Counted from the stretch's first letter, positions 34,662 to 45,064 are shown. The stretch is DNA of 64,000 nucleotides from Kitasatospora phosalacinea (GCF_030268885.1 NZ_BSSA01000026.1:1-64000), one strand, 5' to 3'. A program made the numbers and translations. Notes: generated by a model not told the origin, from the letters alone.

Positions 34662-35863
34662 CCGAGAGCTCGAACACCACCGACACCCCGCTGGACGGCG
34701 CCGAGATCCTGCGCCGCGCCCGCGAGCTGGCGCCCGTCCTGCGCAAGCGGGCCGCCGAGATCGAGGACAACCGCACGCTGCCCGCCGACGTCGTCGAACT
34801 GCTGCGCGCCACCGGCGTGTTCCGGATCGGCCACGGCCCGGCGACCGGCGGCCCGGGCCTGACCTCGGTGGAGCAGCTGGAGGTGGTCGAGGCGCTCGCG
34901 TACGGCGACGCCTCGGCCGGCTGGTGCGCCGGGATCGGCGCGATGGGCGGCGCGATCACCAACTTCCTCACCCCGGAGGCGACCCGGGCCCTCTACACCG
35001 GCCCCGACCTGATCACCGCGGGCTCGCTGGTCCCGGCCGGCCGGGCCGAGCGCGTTCCCGGCGGCTACCTGCTCAGCGGCCACTGGCCGTTCGGCTCCGG
35101 CGTCCGGCACGCCGACCTGCTGACCTCCGGCGCGTTCGTCTACCAGGACGGCGAGCCCTGGGCCGCCCCCGACAGCCCGCACGAGCACGACTCGATGCAG
35201 TTCGTCGTCCGGGCCTCCGCCGCCGAGCCGGTCGACAACTGGGAGACCACCGGCCTGTGCGGCACCGGCAGCAGCGACTACGTCCTCAAGGACGTGTTCG
35301 TCCCCGAGGGCCACACCTTCTCGTTCTTCGAGCCGCGGGTCGCGCCCAACCCGATGGCCTGGTCCGACTCCTTCATGCGCGCCCTGCCCGGCGTCCCGCT
35401 CGGCATCACCCGGGCCGCGCTCGACCACGCCCGCGAGGTGGCGAGCACCCGCTACGACCGGATGGCCGGCCGCAGTTGGGCCGACAGCTGGCGGGTGCAG
35501 GTCGAACTGGCGCGCTGCGAGGCCGAGTTCAACGCCGCCCGGGAGGGCGTGTACGGGGCGACCCGTCGGCAGTGGGAGGTGCTGGCGGCGGGCGGCACGC
35601 TGGACGACCTCAGCCCGACCGAGCGCGGCGTCGTCCCGCTGTCCGGCCTGCACGCCGTGCACGTGGCCCGCTCGGTGGTGAACCGGCTCTACGACCTGCT
35701 GCAGACCTGGTCGATCGACCACGACTCCCCGATGGACCGCTGGCTGCGCGACACCGCGGTGCTGAGCCAGGGCCAGATCGGCCACGACGTCGTCCTGGAG
35801 TCGGTCGGCGCCTACCTGCTCGGCCGCCCGCCGAAGGTCCGGATCGGCCTCGGCCTCCACTGA
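34658..35863 (+). CDS. Acyl-CoA dehydrogenase-fold flavoprotein 1
   Basis: 401 residues of the ACAD-fold group that includes HsaA-type flavin monooxygenases and KijD3/ORF36-type nitrososynthases. The start block is ILRRARELAPVLRKRAAEIEDNRTLP, followed by SAGWCAGIGAMGG, FGSGVRHADLLTSGAFVY and NWETTGLCGTGSSDYVLKDVFVP. The catalytic Glu of true acyl-CoA dehydrogenases is not evident. It may oxidise an N-N or amine nitrogen or desaturate an intermediate. It is a clear paralogue of the next gene and is coupled to ligase 2 by ATGA. Confidence 0.87.
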   Translation: MTESSNTTDTPLDGAEILRRARELAPVLRKRAAEIEDNRTLPADVVELLRATGVFRIGHGPATGGPGLTSVEQLEVVEALAYGDASAGWCAGIGAMGGAITNFLTPEATRALYTGPDLITAGSLVPAGRAERVPGGYLLSGHWPFGSGVRHADLLTSGAFVYQDGEPWAAPDSPHEHDSMQFVVRASAAEPVDNWETTGLCGTGSSDYVLKDVFVPEGHTFSFFEPRVAPNPMAWSDSFMRALPGVPLGITRAALDHAREVASTRYDRMAGRSWADSWRVQVELARCEAEFNAAREGVYGATRRQWEVLAAGGTLDDLSPTERGVVPLSGLHAVHVARSVVNRLYDLLQTWSIDHDSPMDRWLRDTAVLSQGQIGHDVVLESVGAYLLGRPPKVRIGLGLH

Positions 35864-35903
35864 GCACCGCCCACCACCCCCAGCAGAAGGAGAAGTGACC
35901 AGC

Positions 35904-37073
35904 ATGACGACGGAGATCCTGCGTCGCGCCCGGGAGTTGGCGCCGGTGCTGCGGGAGAAGGCCGCGGAGATCGAGGCCAACCGCACACTGCCCGCCGACG
36001 TCCTCGAACTGCTGCGCGGCACCGGCGTGTTCGGCATGTGCTTCGGCCCCGAGTGGGGCGGGCCCGGCCTGACCTCGATGGAGCAGACCGAGGTGGTGGA
36101 GGCGCTCGCGTACGGCGACGCCTCGGCCGCCTGGTGCGCCGTGATCGGCGCCAACACCGGCATCTACGCCCAGTTCCTGGACCAGACCGTGGCCAAGGAG
36201 GTCTTCCCGCGCCTCGACCTGGTGGTGGCCGGCCTGCTCCAGCCCTCCGGCCGGGCCGAGCGCGTCCCCGGCGGCTTCCGGCTCAGCGGCCGCTGGTCGT
36301 TCGGCTCCGGGATCAAGCACGCCGACTGGGTGACCTCCGGCGCGTTCATCTACCAGGACGGCGAGCCCTGGGCCGCGCCCGGCAGCAAGCACCGGCACGA
36401 CTCCCGGCAGTTCCTGGTGCGCCGCGAGCAGGTCGAGGTGATCGACAACTGGAACACCACCGGCCTGCGCGGCAGCGGCAGTTGCGACTACACGATGGAC
36501 GGGGTGTTCGTCCCCGAGGAGCACACCTACACCTTCGCCACCCCGCAGGGCCGCCCCGGCCCGCTCACCCAGCCGGACTCCTTCACCCGGGCGATGTGCG
36601 GCGTCCCGCTCGGCGTGGCCCGGGCCGCGCTCGACCACGTCCGCCAGGTGGCGAGCACCCGCTACGACCGGATGGCCGGCCAGGGCTGGTCCGAGAGCTG
36701 GCGGGTGCAGACCGAGATCTCCCGGCTGGAGGGCCAGTTCAACGCCACCCGGGAGGGCGTCTACGGCGCGATGCGCCGCCAGTGGGAGGTGCTGGCGGCC
36801 GGCGGCACCCTGGACGACCTCGCCCCGGTCGAGCGCGCCGCCTCCCCGCTGTCCTGGCTGTACGCCTTCCGCAGCGCCCGGGAGATCGTCTCGCGCTCCT
36901 ACGACCTGCTGCAGACCTGGTCGATCTACCGCAGCTCGCCGATGGACCGCTGGCTGCGCGACACCGCCGTGCTCGCCCAGCACCTGGTCGCCCAGGACCG
37001 CATCCTCCAGTCCGCCGGGGCCTACCTGCTGGGCTCCGAGCCCGAGTTCGGCATCAGCCTCGGCCTCGTCTGA
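35904..37073 (+). CDS. Acyl-CoA dehydrogenase-fold flavoprotein 2
   Basis: 389 residues, closely similar by eye along its whole length to the upstream flavoprotein (shared ILRRARELAPVLR, VVEALAYGDAS, EVLAAGGTLDDL, LLQTWSI and SPMDRWLRDTAVL). It carries the same fold motifs FGSGIKHADWVTSGAFIY and NWNTTGLRGSGSCDYTMDGVFVP. ATG 35904 is chosen over GTG 35895 because AAGGAG (35887-35892) is then 11 nt away rather than 2. It is the product of a tandem duplication that has since diverged, so the two enzymes may act on successive intermediates or as partners. Confidence 0.87.
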   Translation: MTTEILRRARELAPVLREKAAEIEANRTLPADVLELLRGTGVFGMCFGPEWGGPGLTSMEQTEVVEALAYGDASAAWCAVIGANTGIYAQFLDQTVAKEVFPRLDLVVAGLLQPSGRAERVPGGFRLSGRWSFGSGIKHADWVTSGAFIYQDGEPWAAPGSKHRHDSRQFLVRREQVEVIDNWNTTGLRGSGSCDYTMDGVFVPEEHTYTFATPQGRPGPLTQPDSFTRAMCGVPLGVARAALDHVRQVASTRYDRMAGQGWSESWRVQTEISRLEGQFNATREGVYGAMRRQWEVLAAGGTLDDLAPVERAASPLSWLYAFRSAREIVSRSYDLLQTWSIYRSSPMDRWLRDTAVLAQHLVAQDRILQSAGAYLLGSEPEFGISLGLV

Positions 37074-37108
37074 GCGCCCGACACCCACTTCCAAGGGAGG
37101 CAACCCCG

Positions 37109-38836
37109 ATGAGCAGACTCGTCCTGTTGGTCAACCCGAACAAGGTGCATCCGCCGATCGCCCCGTACGCCCTCGACGTGCTCACCACCGCACTGGAGGA
37201 CGACGGCTTCGAGGTGGAGGTGCTCGACCTGACCTTCCGCCGCGACGACTGGAAGACCTGCCTGCACGAGTACTTCGCCGAGCGCTCCCCGATGCTGGTC
37301 GGGGTGACCGTCCGCAACACCGACACCGTGTACGCCTTCGAGCAGCGCCCGTTCGTCGGCGAGCACCGGGAGATCATCACCGAGATCCGGCGGCTCACCG
37401 ACGCGCCCGTGGTCGGCGGTGGGATCGGCTTCTCCACCATGCCGTTCGCCCTGGTCGAGTACTTCGGCATCGACTACGGCGTGAAGGGCCCCGGCGAGAA
37501 GATCCTCTGCGAACTGGCCGCCGCGATCGCCGAGGGCCGCGACACCGGCACCATCCCCGGCCTGATCCGCAACACCGAGCGCGGCGCCGTCCGGGTCCCG
37601 CCCGCGGTGCTCACCGTCCGCCACGGGAAGCCCCAACCCGCCGAGCCCACCGGCCAGTTCGAGTCCCGGGTGTGGCAGGTCGACCGGCTCTCGGTCTACC
37701 GGCGGCGCTCCGGCGTGCCGCGCCGGGTCGACAACCTGGAGTACTACCGGCGCGGCGGCCTCGGCTCCATCCTGACCAAGAACGGCTGCGCCTACCGCTG
37801 CTCGCACTGCGTCGAGCCCGACGCCAAGGGCACCCGCTACGGGCAGCGCGAACTCGCCTCCGTGGTGGACGAGATGGAGTCGCTGGCGGCGCAGGGCATC
37901 CTGGACCAGCACACCACCGACAGCGAGTTCAACCTCTCCGTGGTGCACGCCAAGAACCTGCTGCGCGAGATCGTCCGCCGCCGGCACGCCGACCCGGCCA
38001 ACCCGCTGAACCAGCTGCGGCTCTGGGTCTACTGCCAACCCAGCCCGTTCGACGAGGAGTTCGCCGACCTGCTGGCCGCGGCGGGCTGCCGCGGCGTCAA
38101 CGTCGGCAGCGACCACATCCGCCCCGAGGTGCTCAGCGGCTGGAAGGTCACCGAGAAGGGCGGCACCTACTACACCTTCGCCGACACCGAGCGGCTGGTG
38201 CGGCTGTGCCACGAACGCGGCATCCTCACCATGGTCGAGGCGCTGTTCGGCATGCCGGGGGAGACCCCCGAGACGGTCCGCGCCTGCGTGGACGCCTTCA
38301 TGGCCCTGGACGCCACCGTCACCGGCTTCTCGCTCGGCCTGCGCCTGTTCCCGTACACCCCGATGGGCATCGACATCGCCGAGCAGTGCGCGGGCGTGCG
38401 CACCGTCCCCGGCCTGCAGTCCAACACCGCCGACGGCCCGATCGTGCTCAAGCCGCTGCGGATGTGCTCCTCCCCGGCCGAGTACGAGCGGCAGTTCATG
38501 TTCGACGAGCACGGCAACTTCCGGCTGGTCTGCTACTTCTCGCCCGGCCTGCTGCCCGACCCGGCCCGCGCCGCCGACCCGGCCGAGCGCTGGCACGGCG
38601 CCGTCACCGACCTGTGGGCGCTGATCGACCCGGCCGACCACCACCGGGTCATGCTGCCCACCGTCGAGGGCATGAGCGAGCACGACAACAACTACGCCGA
38701 CAACCCCTTCCTCACCAGCCTCGGCGGCCTCGGCTACACCGGCGCCTTCTGGTCGCACTGGCGCGGCCGCGAGGAGATCATGCGCAAGGCCCGGGAAACC
38801 GCCGCCCAATCCTCACATCTGCCAACTCCTGCGTGA
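37109..38836 (+). CDS. B12-binding-domain radical SAM enzyme
   Basis: 575 residues. An N-terminal cobalamin-binding-type Rossmann domain spans about 1-150 (LVLLVNPNKVHPP.., VVGGGIGFSTMPFALVEYFGIDYGVKGPGE) but lacks a DxHxxG lower-ligand motif. The radical SAM core begins at about 215 with the cluster motif Cys227-Cys231-Cys234 (CAYRCSHC). A Gly-rich SAM region (EALFGMPGETPETV) and a long C-terminal part follow. The ATG at 37109 follows AAGGGAGG. Relatives methylate unreactive carbons or rearrange skeletons. It probably adds a methyl group or forms a ring in the pathway product. Confidence 0.9.
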   Translation: MSRLVLLVNPNKVHPPIAPYALDVLTTALEDDGFEVEVLDLTFRRDDWKTCLHEYFAERSPMLVGVTVRNTDTVYAFEQRPFVGEHREIITEIRRLTDAPVVGGGIGFSTMPFALVEYFGIDYGVKGPGEKILCELAAAIAEGRDTGTIPGLIRNTERGAVRVPPAVLTVRHGKPQPAEPTGQFESRVWQVDRLSVYRRRSGVPRRVDNLEYYRRGGLGSILTKNGCAYRCSHCVEPDAKGTRYGQRELASVVDEMESLAAQGILDQHTTDSEFNLSVVHAKNLLREIVRRRHADPANPLNQLRLWVYCQPSPFDEEFADLLAAAGCRGVNVGSDHIRPEVLSGWKVTEKGGTYYTFADTERLVRLCHERGILTMVEALFGMPGETPETVRACVDAFMALDATVTGFSLGLRLFPYTPMGIDIAEQCAGVRTVPGLQSNTADGPIVLKPLRMCSSPAEYERQFMFDEHGNFRLVCYFSPGLLPDPARAADPAERWHGAVTDLWALIDPADHHRVMLPTVEGMSEHDNNYADNPFLTSLGGLGYTGAFWSHWRGREEIMRKARETAAQSSHLPTPA

Positions 38837-38877
38837 CATTGCGCACTTGAGGTGGCGATTTGATCAGATCATGATGA

Positions 38878-38905
38878 GGTCACGGAATCATCACTACCGG
38901 TGACC
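38878..38905. promoter_or_regulatory. Inverted repeat upstream of the regulator gene
   Basis: GGTCAC (38878-38883) and GTGACC (38900-38905) are exact inverted 6-mers, 16 bp apart, in an AT-richer 114-bp gap that also has TGATCAGATCATGATGA at 38861-38877. It could be an operator for the LuxR-type regulator at 38951. Confidence 0.4.
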
Positions 38906-38950
38906 AGTCCGTAGCCCACACCGCGCACCACCACACGCCGCGAGGGGACG

Positions 38951-39628
38951 ATGAAACAGCACGGGACGACCACGCCGCTGACCGTGCTGCTCGCCGACGT
39001 CCAACCCGCCGTCCGGCAGGGCGTCCGCTCCATGGTGGAGGCCACGGACGCCGCCGCGGTGGTCGGCGAGGCCGGAACCACCGGTGAGGTCCTCGCCACC
39101 ACCTCCCGGCACCGGCCCGACGTCCTGGTCCTCGACCCGCAGATGGACGACAGCACCGGCATGCGGATGATCAGCCAGGTCCTGCGCCTGGCCCCCGAGA
39201 CCGGCGTCCTGGTGTTCAGCACCCTCGACGACGACAAGGCCGTCGCCGCCGCCTTCCACGCCGGAGCCCGCGGCTACCTGGTCAAACGCGCCACCGCCGA
39301 CCAGATCGTCCGCGGCATCCACGCCGTCGGCGCGGGCGAGGCCATCCTCGACCGCACCATCGCCGCCCGGCTCGGCACCCTGATCGGCACCGGCCCGCGC
39401 CCGCGCAGCTACCCGTTCCCGCAGCTCAGCGACCGCGAACGCGAGGTCCTCGAACACCTCGCCGCCGGCCGCTCCAACACCGCCATCGCCCGGGAACTCG
39501 CCCTCGCCTCCAAGACCGTCAGCAACCGGATCTCCCACATCCTCGGCAAACTCGGCGTCGCCGACCGCGCCCAGGCCCTGGTCCTCGCCCGCGACGCCGG
39601 CCTGGGCCACGCCGCCGCCGCCCGCTGA
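38951..39628 (+). CDS. NarL/LuxR-type response regulator, atypical receiver
   Basis: 225 residues: an N-terminal receiver (about 10-125) and a C-terminal LuxR HTH (about 158-215; LSDREREVLEHLAAGRSNTAIARELALASKTVSNRISHIL). The phosphoacceptor Asp62 (LVLDPQM) and the Lys of YLVKR are present, but the N-terminal acidic pair is broken (LLADVQ instead of LLADDH; Val17). No sensor kinase gene is adjacent, so it is an orphan. It is the likely pathway-specific regulator of the surrounding cluster. Confidence 0.9.
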   Translation: MKQHGTTTPLTVLLADVQPAVRQGVRSMVEATDAAAVVGEAGTTGEVLATTSRHRPDVLVLDPQMDDSTGMRMISQVLRLAPETGVLVFSTLDDDKAVAAAFHAGARGYLVKRATADQIVRGIHAVGAGEAILDRTIAARLGTLIGTGPRPRSYPFPQLSDREREVLEHLAAGRSNTAIARELALASKTVSNRISHILGKLGVADRAQALVLARDAGLGHAAAAR

Positions 39629-39660
39629 GGCGACCGCCCCTCCTCGAACGGAGCCCCGCC

Positions 39661-40011
39661 ATGCCCGAAACCGGCCCGCCGCCCGGCCTGGTGATCCGCC
39701 GCCAGGAACCCGAGCACCTCGAACGCGCCCACGGCCTCGACCTCCGCCTCCTCCACCCCTGGGGCGGGCTCACCACCCCCTTCCACGGCGCCTGGTGCGT
39801 CCTGCGCCCCGGCGACCTCACCGACACCCACCAGCACACCGAACGCGAACTCTTCATCTGCATCAGCGGCCGCGGCGAGGTCCGCACCGCCGACGCCAGC
39901 CACCCCATCGCCGCGGGCGACCTCGTCCTCCTCCCCGCCGACACCGACCACGCCGTCGCCAACCCGCACGACACCGACTTCGCCTACTACGCCATCTGGT
40001 GGCAGGCATGA
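39661..40011 (+). CDS. Stand-alone cupin
   Basis: 116-residue single-domain cupin with a complete motif 1: G-x5-H57-x-H59-x3-E63-x6-G (THQHTERELFICISG). Motif 2 ends in His97 (GDLVLLPADTDHAVAN). These three His and one Glu are a metal site. In hydrazine synthetases a zinc cupin domain makes the N-N bond while a MetRS-like domain delivers glycine. This free cupin is on the same strand and in the same region as the MetRS-like gene, which lacks a cupin. It is coupled to the next gene by ATGA. The role in N-N formation is inference. Confidence 0.88.
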   Translation: MPETGPPPGLVIRRQEPEHLERAHGLDLRLLHPWGGLTTPFHGAWCVLRPGDLTDTHQHTERELFICISGRGEVRTADASHPIAAGDLVLLPADTDHAVANPHDTDFAYYAIWWQA

Positions 40012-40355
40012 CCCCGCCGAACCTCCACCGCCTCGACTACGAGGGCCGCCGCTTCCACGCCCCCGACGGCGACCACCGCACCGTCGCCGTCTACCACCAG
40101 CAGGGCGACCTGGTCTGGGGCGAGGTCACCGGCGGCAGCATCCAGCGCGGCTGGACCGCGGGCACCCGCCAACCCGACGGCACCCTCGCCATGGGCTACA
40201 CCTTCGTCCTCACCGACGGCCAGGTCGTCTGCGGCCGCACCCACAACACCCCCACCCTCACCCCCGACGGCCGCATCCGCCTCCACGAGACCTGGGAGCG
40301 CTACGGCCCCCACCCCACCACCGGCACCTCCACCATCGAAGAGGTCGCCCCGTGA
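40008..40355 (+). CDS. Small lipocalin-like protein (misnamed N-acetylglutamate synthase family)
   Basis: 115 residues of a small beta-barrel family that databases often call N-acetylglutamate synthase without biochemical support. Family blocks are LVWGEVTGGSIQRG, LAMGYTFVLTDGQVVCGRTHNTPTLTPDGRIRLHETWE and the GTSTIEE end. It starts in an ATGA overlap with the cupin and its stop overlaps the FAD oxidase start (GTGA), so all three genes are one transcript. A ligand-binding or accessory role is likely. Confidence 0.75.
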   Translation: MTPPNLHRLDYEGRRFHAPDGDHRTVAVYHQQGDLVWGEVTGGSIQRGWTAGTRQPDGTLAMGYTFVLTDGQVVCGRTHNTPTLTPDGRIRLHETWERYGPHPTTGTSTIEEVAP

Positions 40356-41707
40356 CCCCCGCCGACTGGGCACTGCTCGACAAGCACACCACCGGCCCCC
40401 TGCTGCGCCCCGACGACCCGGGCTTCCGCGAGTCCTCCGCCGCGTTCAACGAGCGCTGGGCGCACCGCGCGCCCGCCGCCGTGCTGCGGGCCGCCGACGA
40501 CGCGGACGTGCTGCGCGCGATCGAGTGGGCGCGGGACCACGCGGTGCCGATCGTCCCGCGCGGGGGCGGCCACTCGTACGCCGGGCACTCGGTCAACTCC
40601 GGGCTGGTGGTGGACCTGCGGGCGCTGGACGCGATCGCCGTCGACCCCGCCACCGGGCGGGTCACCGTCGGCGGCGGCGTCCTGACCGGCGCGCTGTACG
40701 CGGCGCTGCGCCCGCACGGGCTCGCGCTGCCGCTGGGCAACGGCGCGGGCGTCGGGATCGCCGGGCTGGCGCTCGGCGGCGGCTCCGCCGCGACCTCGCG
40801 CCGGTTCGGGCTGACCGCCGACACGCTGCGCGCCACCACCCTGGCCACCGCCGCCGGGGAGGTCCTGACCTGCGACGCCGAGCAGAACGCGGACCTGTAC
40901 TGGGCCTGCCGGGGCGGTGGCGGCGGCAACTTCGGGATCAACCTGGACCTGACCTTCCAGGCCGTGGCGGCCCCCGCCGCGTCCACCTGCCTGCTGCTCT
41001 GGGAGGGCGACCACGCCCTCGAAGTCCTCACCGCCGTCCAGCAGTTGATGCTCGCCGCGCCCGAGGAGACCTCGCTCCGCCTCGGCGTGGCCCGCTCCGG
41101 CGGCCGCACCCTGGTCTCCACCGTGGGCCTGCACCTCGGCCCCGCCGCCGAGCTGCGCGAACTGCTGGCCCCGGCGTTCGCCGCCGCTGCGCCGCTGCGC
41201 GCGGAGGTCGCCGACCGGGACTTCTGGGACGCGATGGACCACCTCCAGCACGAGACCAGCGGCGGGGCGTTCGCCGTCCGCACCCACTTCGCCGCCCGCC
41301 CGCTGCCTCCCGAGGCGCTGGCCGCCGCCCTGGCGCACCTCGCCGCCGCGCCGCCCAGCGGCAACGCCGACGGCTGCGGCCTGGCGCTGTTCGGCTGGGG
41401 CGGGGCGATCAACCGGGTCGACCCGGCGGCCACCGCCTTCGTGCACCGCGACGCCCAGTACCTGGTCAGCCTGGACACCTCCTGGCTGCCCGGCGAGGAC
41501 CCGGCCCCGCACCTGGCCCACCTGGCCGGACTCGATCACCTGGTCGCCCCGCACGCGACCGGCGGCGCCTACCTGAACTTCACCGACCCGGACCTGCGGA
41601 CCTGGCGCGAGGCCTACTACGGTGCGAACTACCCGCGGCTGGTCGCCACCAAGCGCCGCCACGACCCGGACGGACTCTTCGCCTTCCCGCAGTCCGTCGG
41701 CAGCTGA
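40352..41707 (+). CDS. FAD-linked oxidase (BBE family)
   Basis: 451-residue berberine-bridge-enzyme-type oxidase. The PCMH-type FAD domain has RGGGHSYAGHS with the histidine that binds flavin 8-alpha. Where bicovalent enzymes carry a Cys near GIAGLALGGG, this one has LPLGNGAGVGIAGLALGGG, so the flavin is probably bound by His only. The substrate domain covers the middle and the BBE tail ends YGANYPRLVATKRRHDPDGLFAFPQSVG. It is coupled to the lipocalin-like gene (GTGA). It may oxidise a ring or N-N intermediate of the pathway. Confidence 0.88.
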   Translation: MTPADWALLDKHTTGPLLRPDDPGFRESSAAFNERWAHRAPAAVLRAADDADVLRAIEWARDHAVPIVPRGGGHSYAGHSVNSGLVVDLRALDAIAVDPATGRVTVGGGVLTGALYAALRPHGLALPLGNGAGVGIAGLALGGGSAATSRRFGLTADTLRATTLATAAGEVLTCDAEQNADLYWACRGGGGGNFGINLDLTFQAVAAPAASTCLLLWEGDHALEVLTAVQQLMLAAPEETSLRLGVARSGGRTLVSTVGLHLGPAAELRELLAPAFAAAAPLRAEVADRDFWDAMDHLQHETSGGAFAVRTHFAARPLPPEALAAALAHLAAAPPSGNADGCGLALFGWGGAINRVDPAATAFVHRDAQYLVSLDTSWLPGEDPAPHLAHLAGLDHLVAPHATGGAYLNFTDPDLRTWREAYYGANYPRLVATKRRHDPDGLFAFPQSVGS

Positions 41708-41785
41708 ACGACACCAACCCCCATGCCACGGAACGGTACTGACCGACCGTCAGCCGCTCCGCCATGCCCGGAAGGAGACACCACC

Positions 41786-42595
41786 GTGTCGCCGCGAACC
41801 GCCACCCCCCGCCACTACCTGATGTGCCGGCCCGTGCACTTCACCGTCGACTACTCCATCAACCCGTGGATGGACCCGGCGAAGCCCACCGACACCGGCA
41901 CCGCCCTCGCCCAGTGGGACCAGCTGTACGCGCTGTTCCAACGCCTGGGCCACACCGTGGAGCTGATCGAACCGCTGCCCGGTCTGCCGGACATGGTGTT
42001 CGCCGCCAACGGCGCCACCACGCTGGACGGCCGGGTGCTCGGCGCCCGCTTCCGCCACCCCGAGCGGGCCGCCGAGGGCCCCGCGTACGCCGACTGGTTC
42101 CGCGCCCGCGGCTGGCGGGTCAAGGACGCCGAGCACGTCAACGAGGGCGAGGGCGACCTGCTGGTGGCGGGCGAGCGGATCCTGGCGGGCACCGGGTTCC
42201 GCACCGAGACCGCCGCGCACGCCGAGGCCCGGGAGTTCCTCGGCCGGGAGGTGGTGCCGCTGCGGCTGGTCGACCCGCGCTACTACCACCTGGACACCGC
42301 GCTCGCGGTGCTCAGCGACACCGAGGTCATGTACCACCCGCCGGCCTTCGACGCCGCCTCCCGGGCGACCCTGGAGCGCCTCTACCCGGACGCGGTGCTG
42401 GCCGACGCCGACGACGCCCGGGTGTTCGGCCTGAACGCGGTCTCCGACGGCGCCAACGTCGTCCTCCCGGAGGCCGCCGTCCGCCTCGCCGACCGGCTGC
42501 GCGAGCGCGGCTTCACCCCGATCGGCGTCGACCTGACCGAGCTGCTCCGGGCCGGCGGCGCCGTCAAGTGCTGCACCCTGGAACTGCGCCACTGA
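41786..42595 (+). CDS. Dimethylargininase-like amidinohydrolase
   Basis: 269 residues of the amidinotransferase/DDAH fold. It has the N-terminal FTVDYSINPWMD substrate block, DMVFAANGAT, NEGEGDLLVAG, the catalytic His in RYYHLDTALAVL (about 170), and the nucleophilic Cys near the end (GGAVKCCTLEL). GTG 41786 follows GGAAGGAG. These enzymes hydrolyse arginine derivatives to citrulline. It is 78 bp beyond the FAD oxidase and may be outside the N-N pathway: such genes are common stand-alone in Streptomyces. A perfect palindrome terminates it. Confidence 0.88.
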   Translation: MSPRTATPRHYLMCRPVHFTVDYSINPWMDPAKPTDTGTALAQWDQLYALFQRLGHTVELIEPLPGLPDMVFAANGATTLDGRVLGARFRHPERAAEGPAYADWFRARGWRVKDAEHVNEGEGDLLVAGERILAGTGFRTETAAHAEAREFLGREVVPLRLVDPRYYHLDTALAVLSDTEVMYHPPAFDAASRATLERLYPDAVLADADDARVFGLNAVSDGANVVLPEAAVRLADRLRERGFTPIGVDLTELLRAGGAVKCCTLELRH

Positions 42596-42606
42596 CACCG
42601 CACGGC

Positions 42607-42638
42607 GAGGGCCCGGACTCGTACGAGTCCGGGCCCTC
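42607..42638. terminator. Bidirectional terminator, 32-bp perfect palindrome
   Basis: A 14-bp perfect stem GAGGGCCCGGACTC...GAGTCCGGGCCCTC with a GTAC centre lies between the convergent dimethylargininase-like gene (stop 42595) and katG (stop 42651). Confidence 0.85.
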
Positions 42639-42650
42639 ACCGCTCCACGC

Positions 42651-44873
<2,223 letters not shown>

Positions 44874-44948
44874 GGGAGTCCCTCCGGGGTCGGGCGGAAT
44901 CGCACTCTGCAACGGACGTCTGGCTCTTCTTCGGAGTCGATCCTAAGA

Positions 44949-44961
44949 TAGACCGAGTCTA
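44949..44961. promoter_or_regulatory. Candidate FurA/CatR operator
   Basis: TAGACCGAGTCTA (perfect 5-bp arms) lies between katG (start 44873) and furA (start 45065), within an AT-rich patch flanked by AAG repeats (CTAAGATAGACCGAGTCTAAG). Its position fits autoregulation of furA and control of katG. Confidence 0.6.
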
Positions 44962-45064
44962 AGTCAAGAAGACGGTCAAACGGGTGGTGGTCCCGCTCGA
45001 ATCGGGCGACCGGGGACGTCCGCTGTACAGTTCGGGCGAATGTTGAGCTGATTGGGTGAACGAG

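Noticed and set aside
40008..40355. N-acetylglutamate synthase
   Set aside because: The common database name has no GNAT or kinase domain behind it; the sequence is a ~115-residue beta-barrel-like protein.
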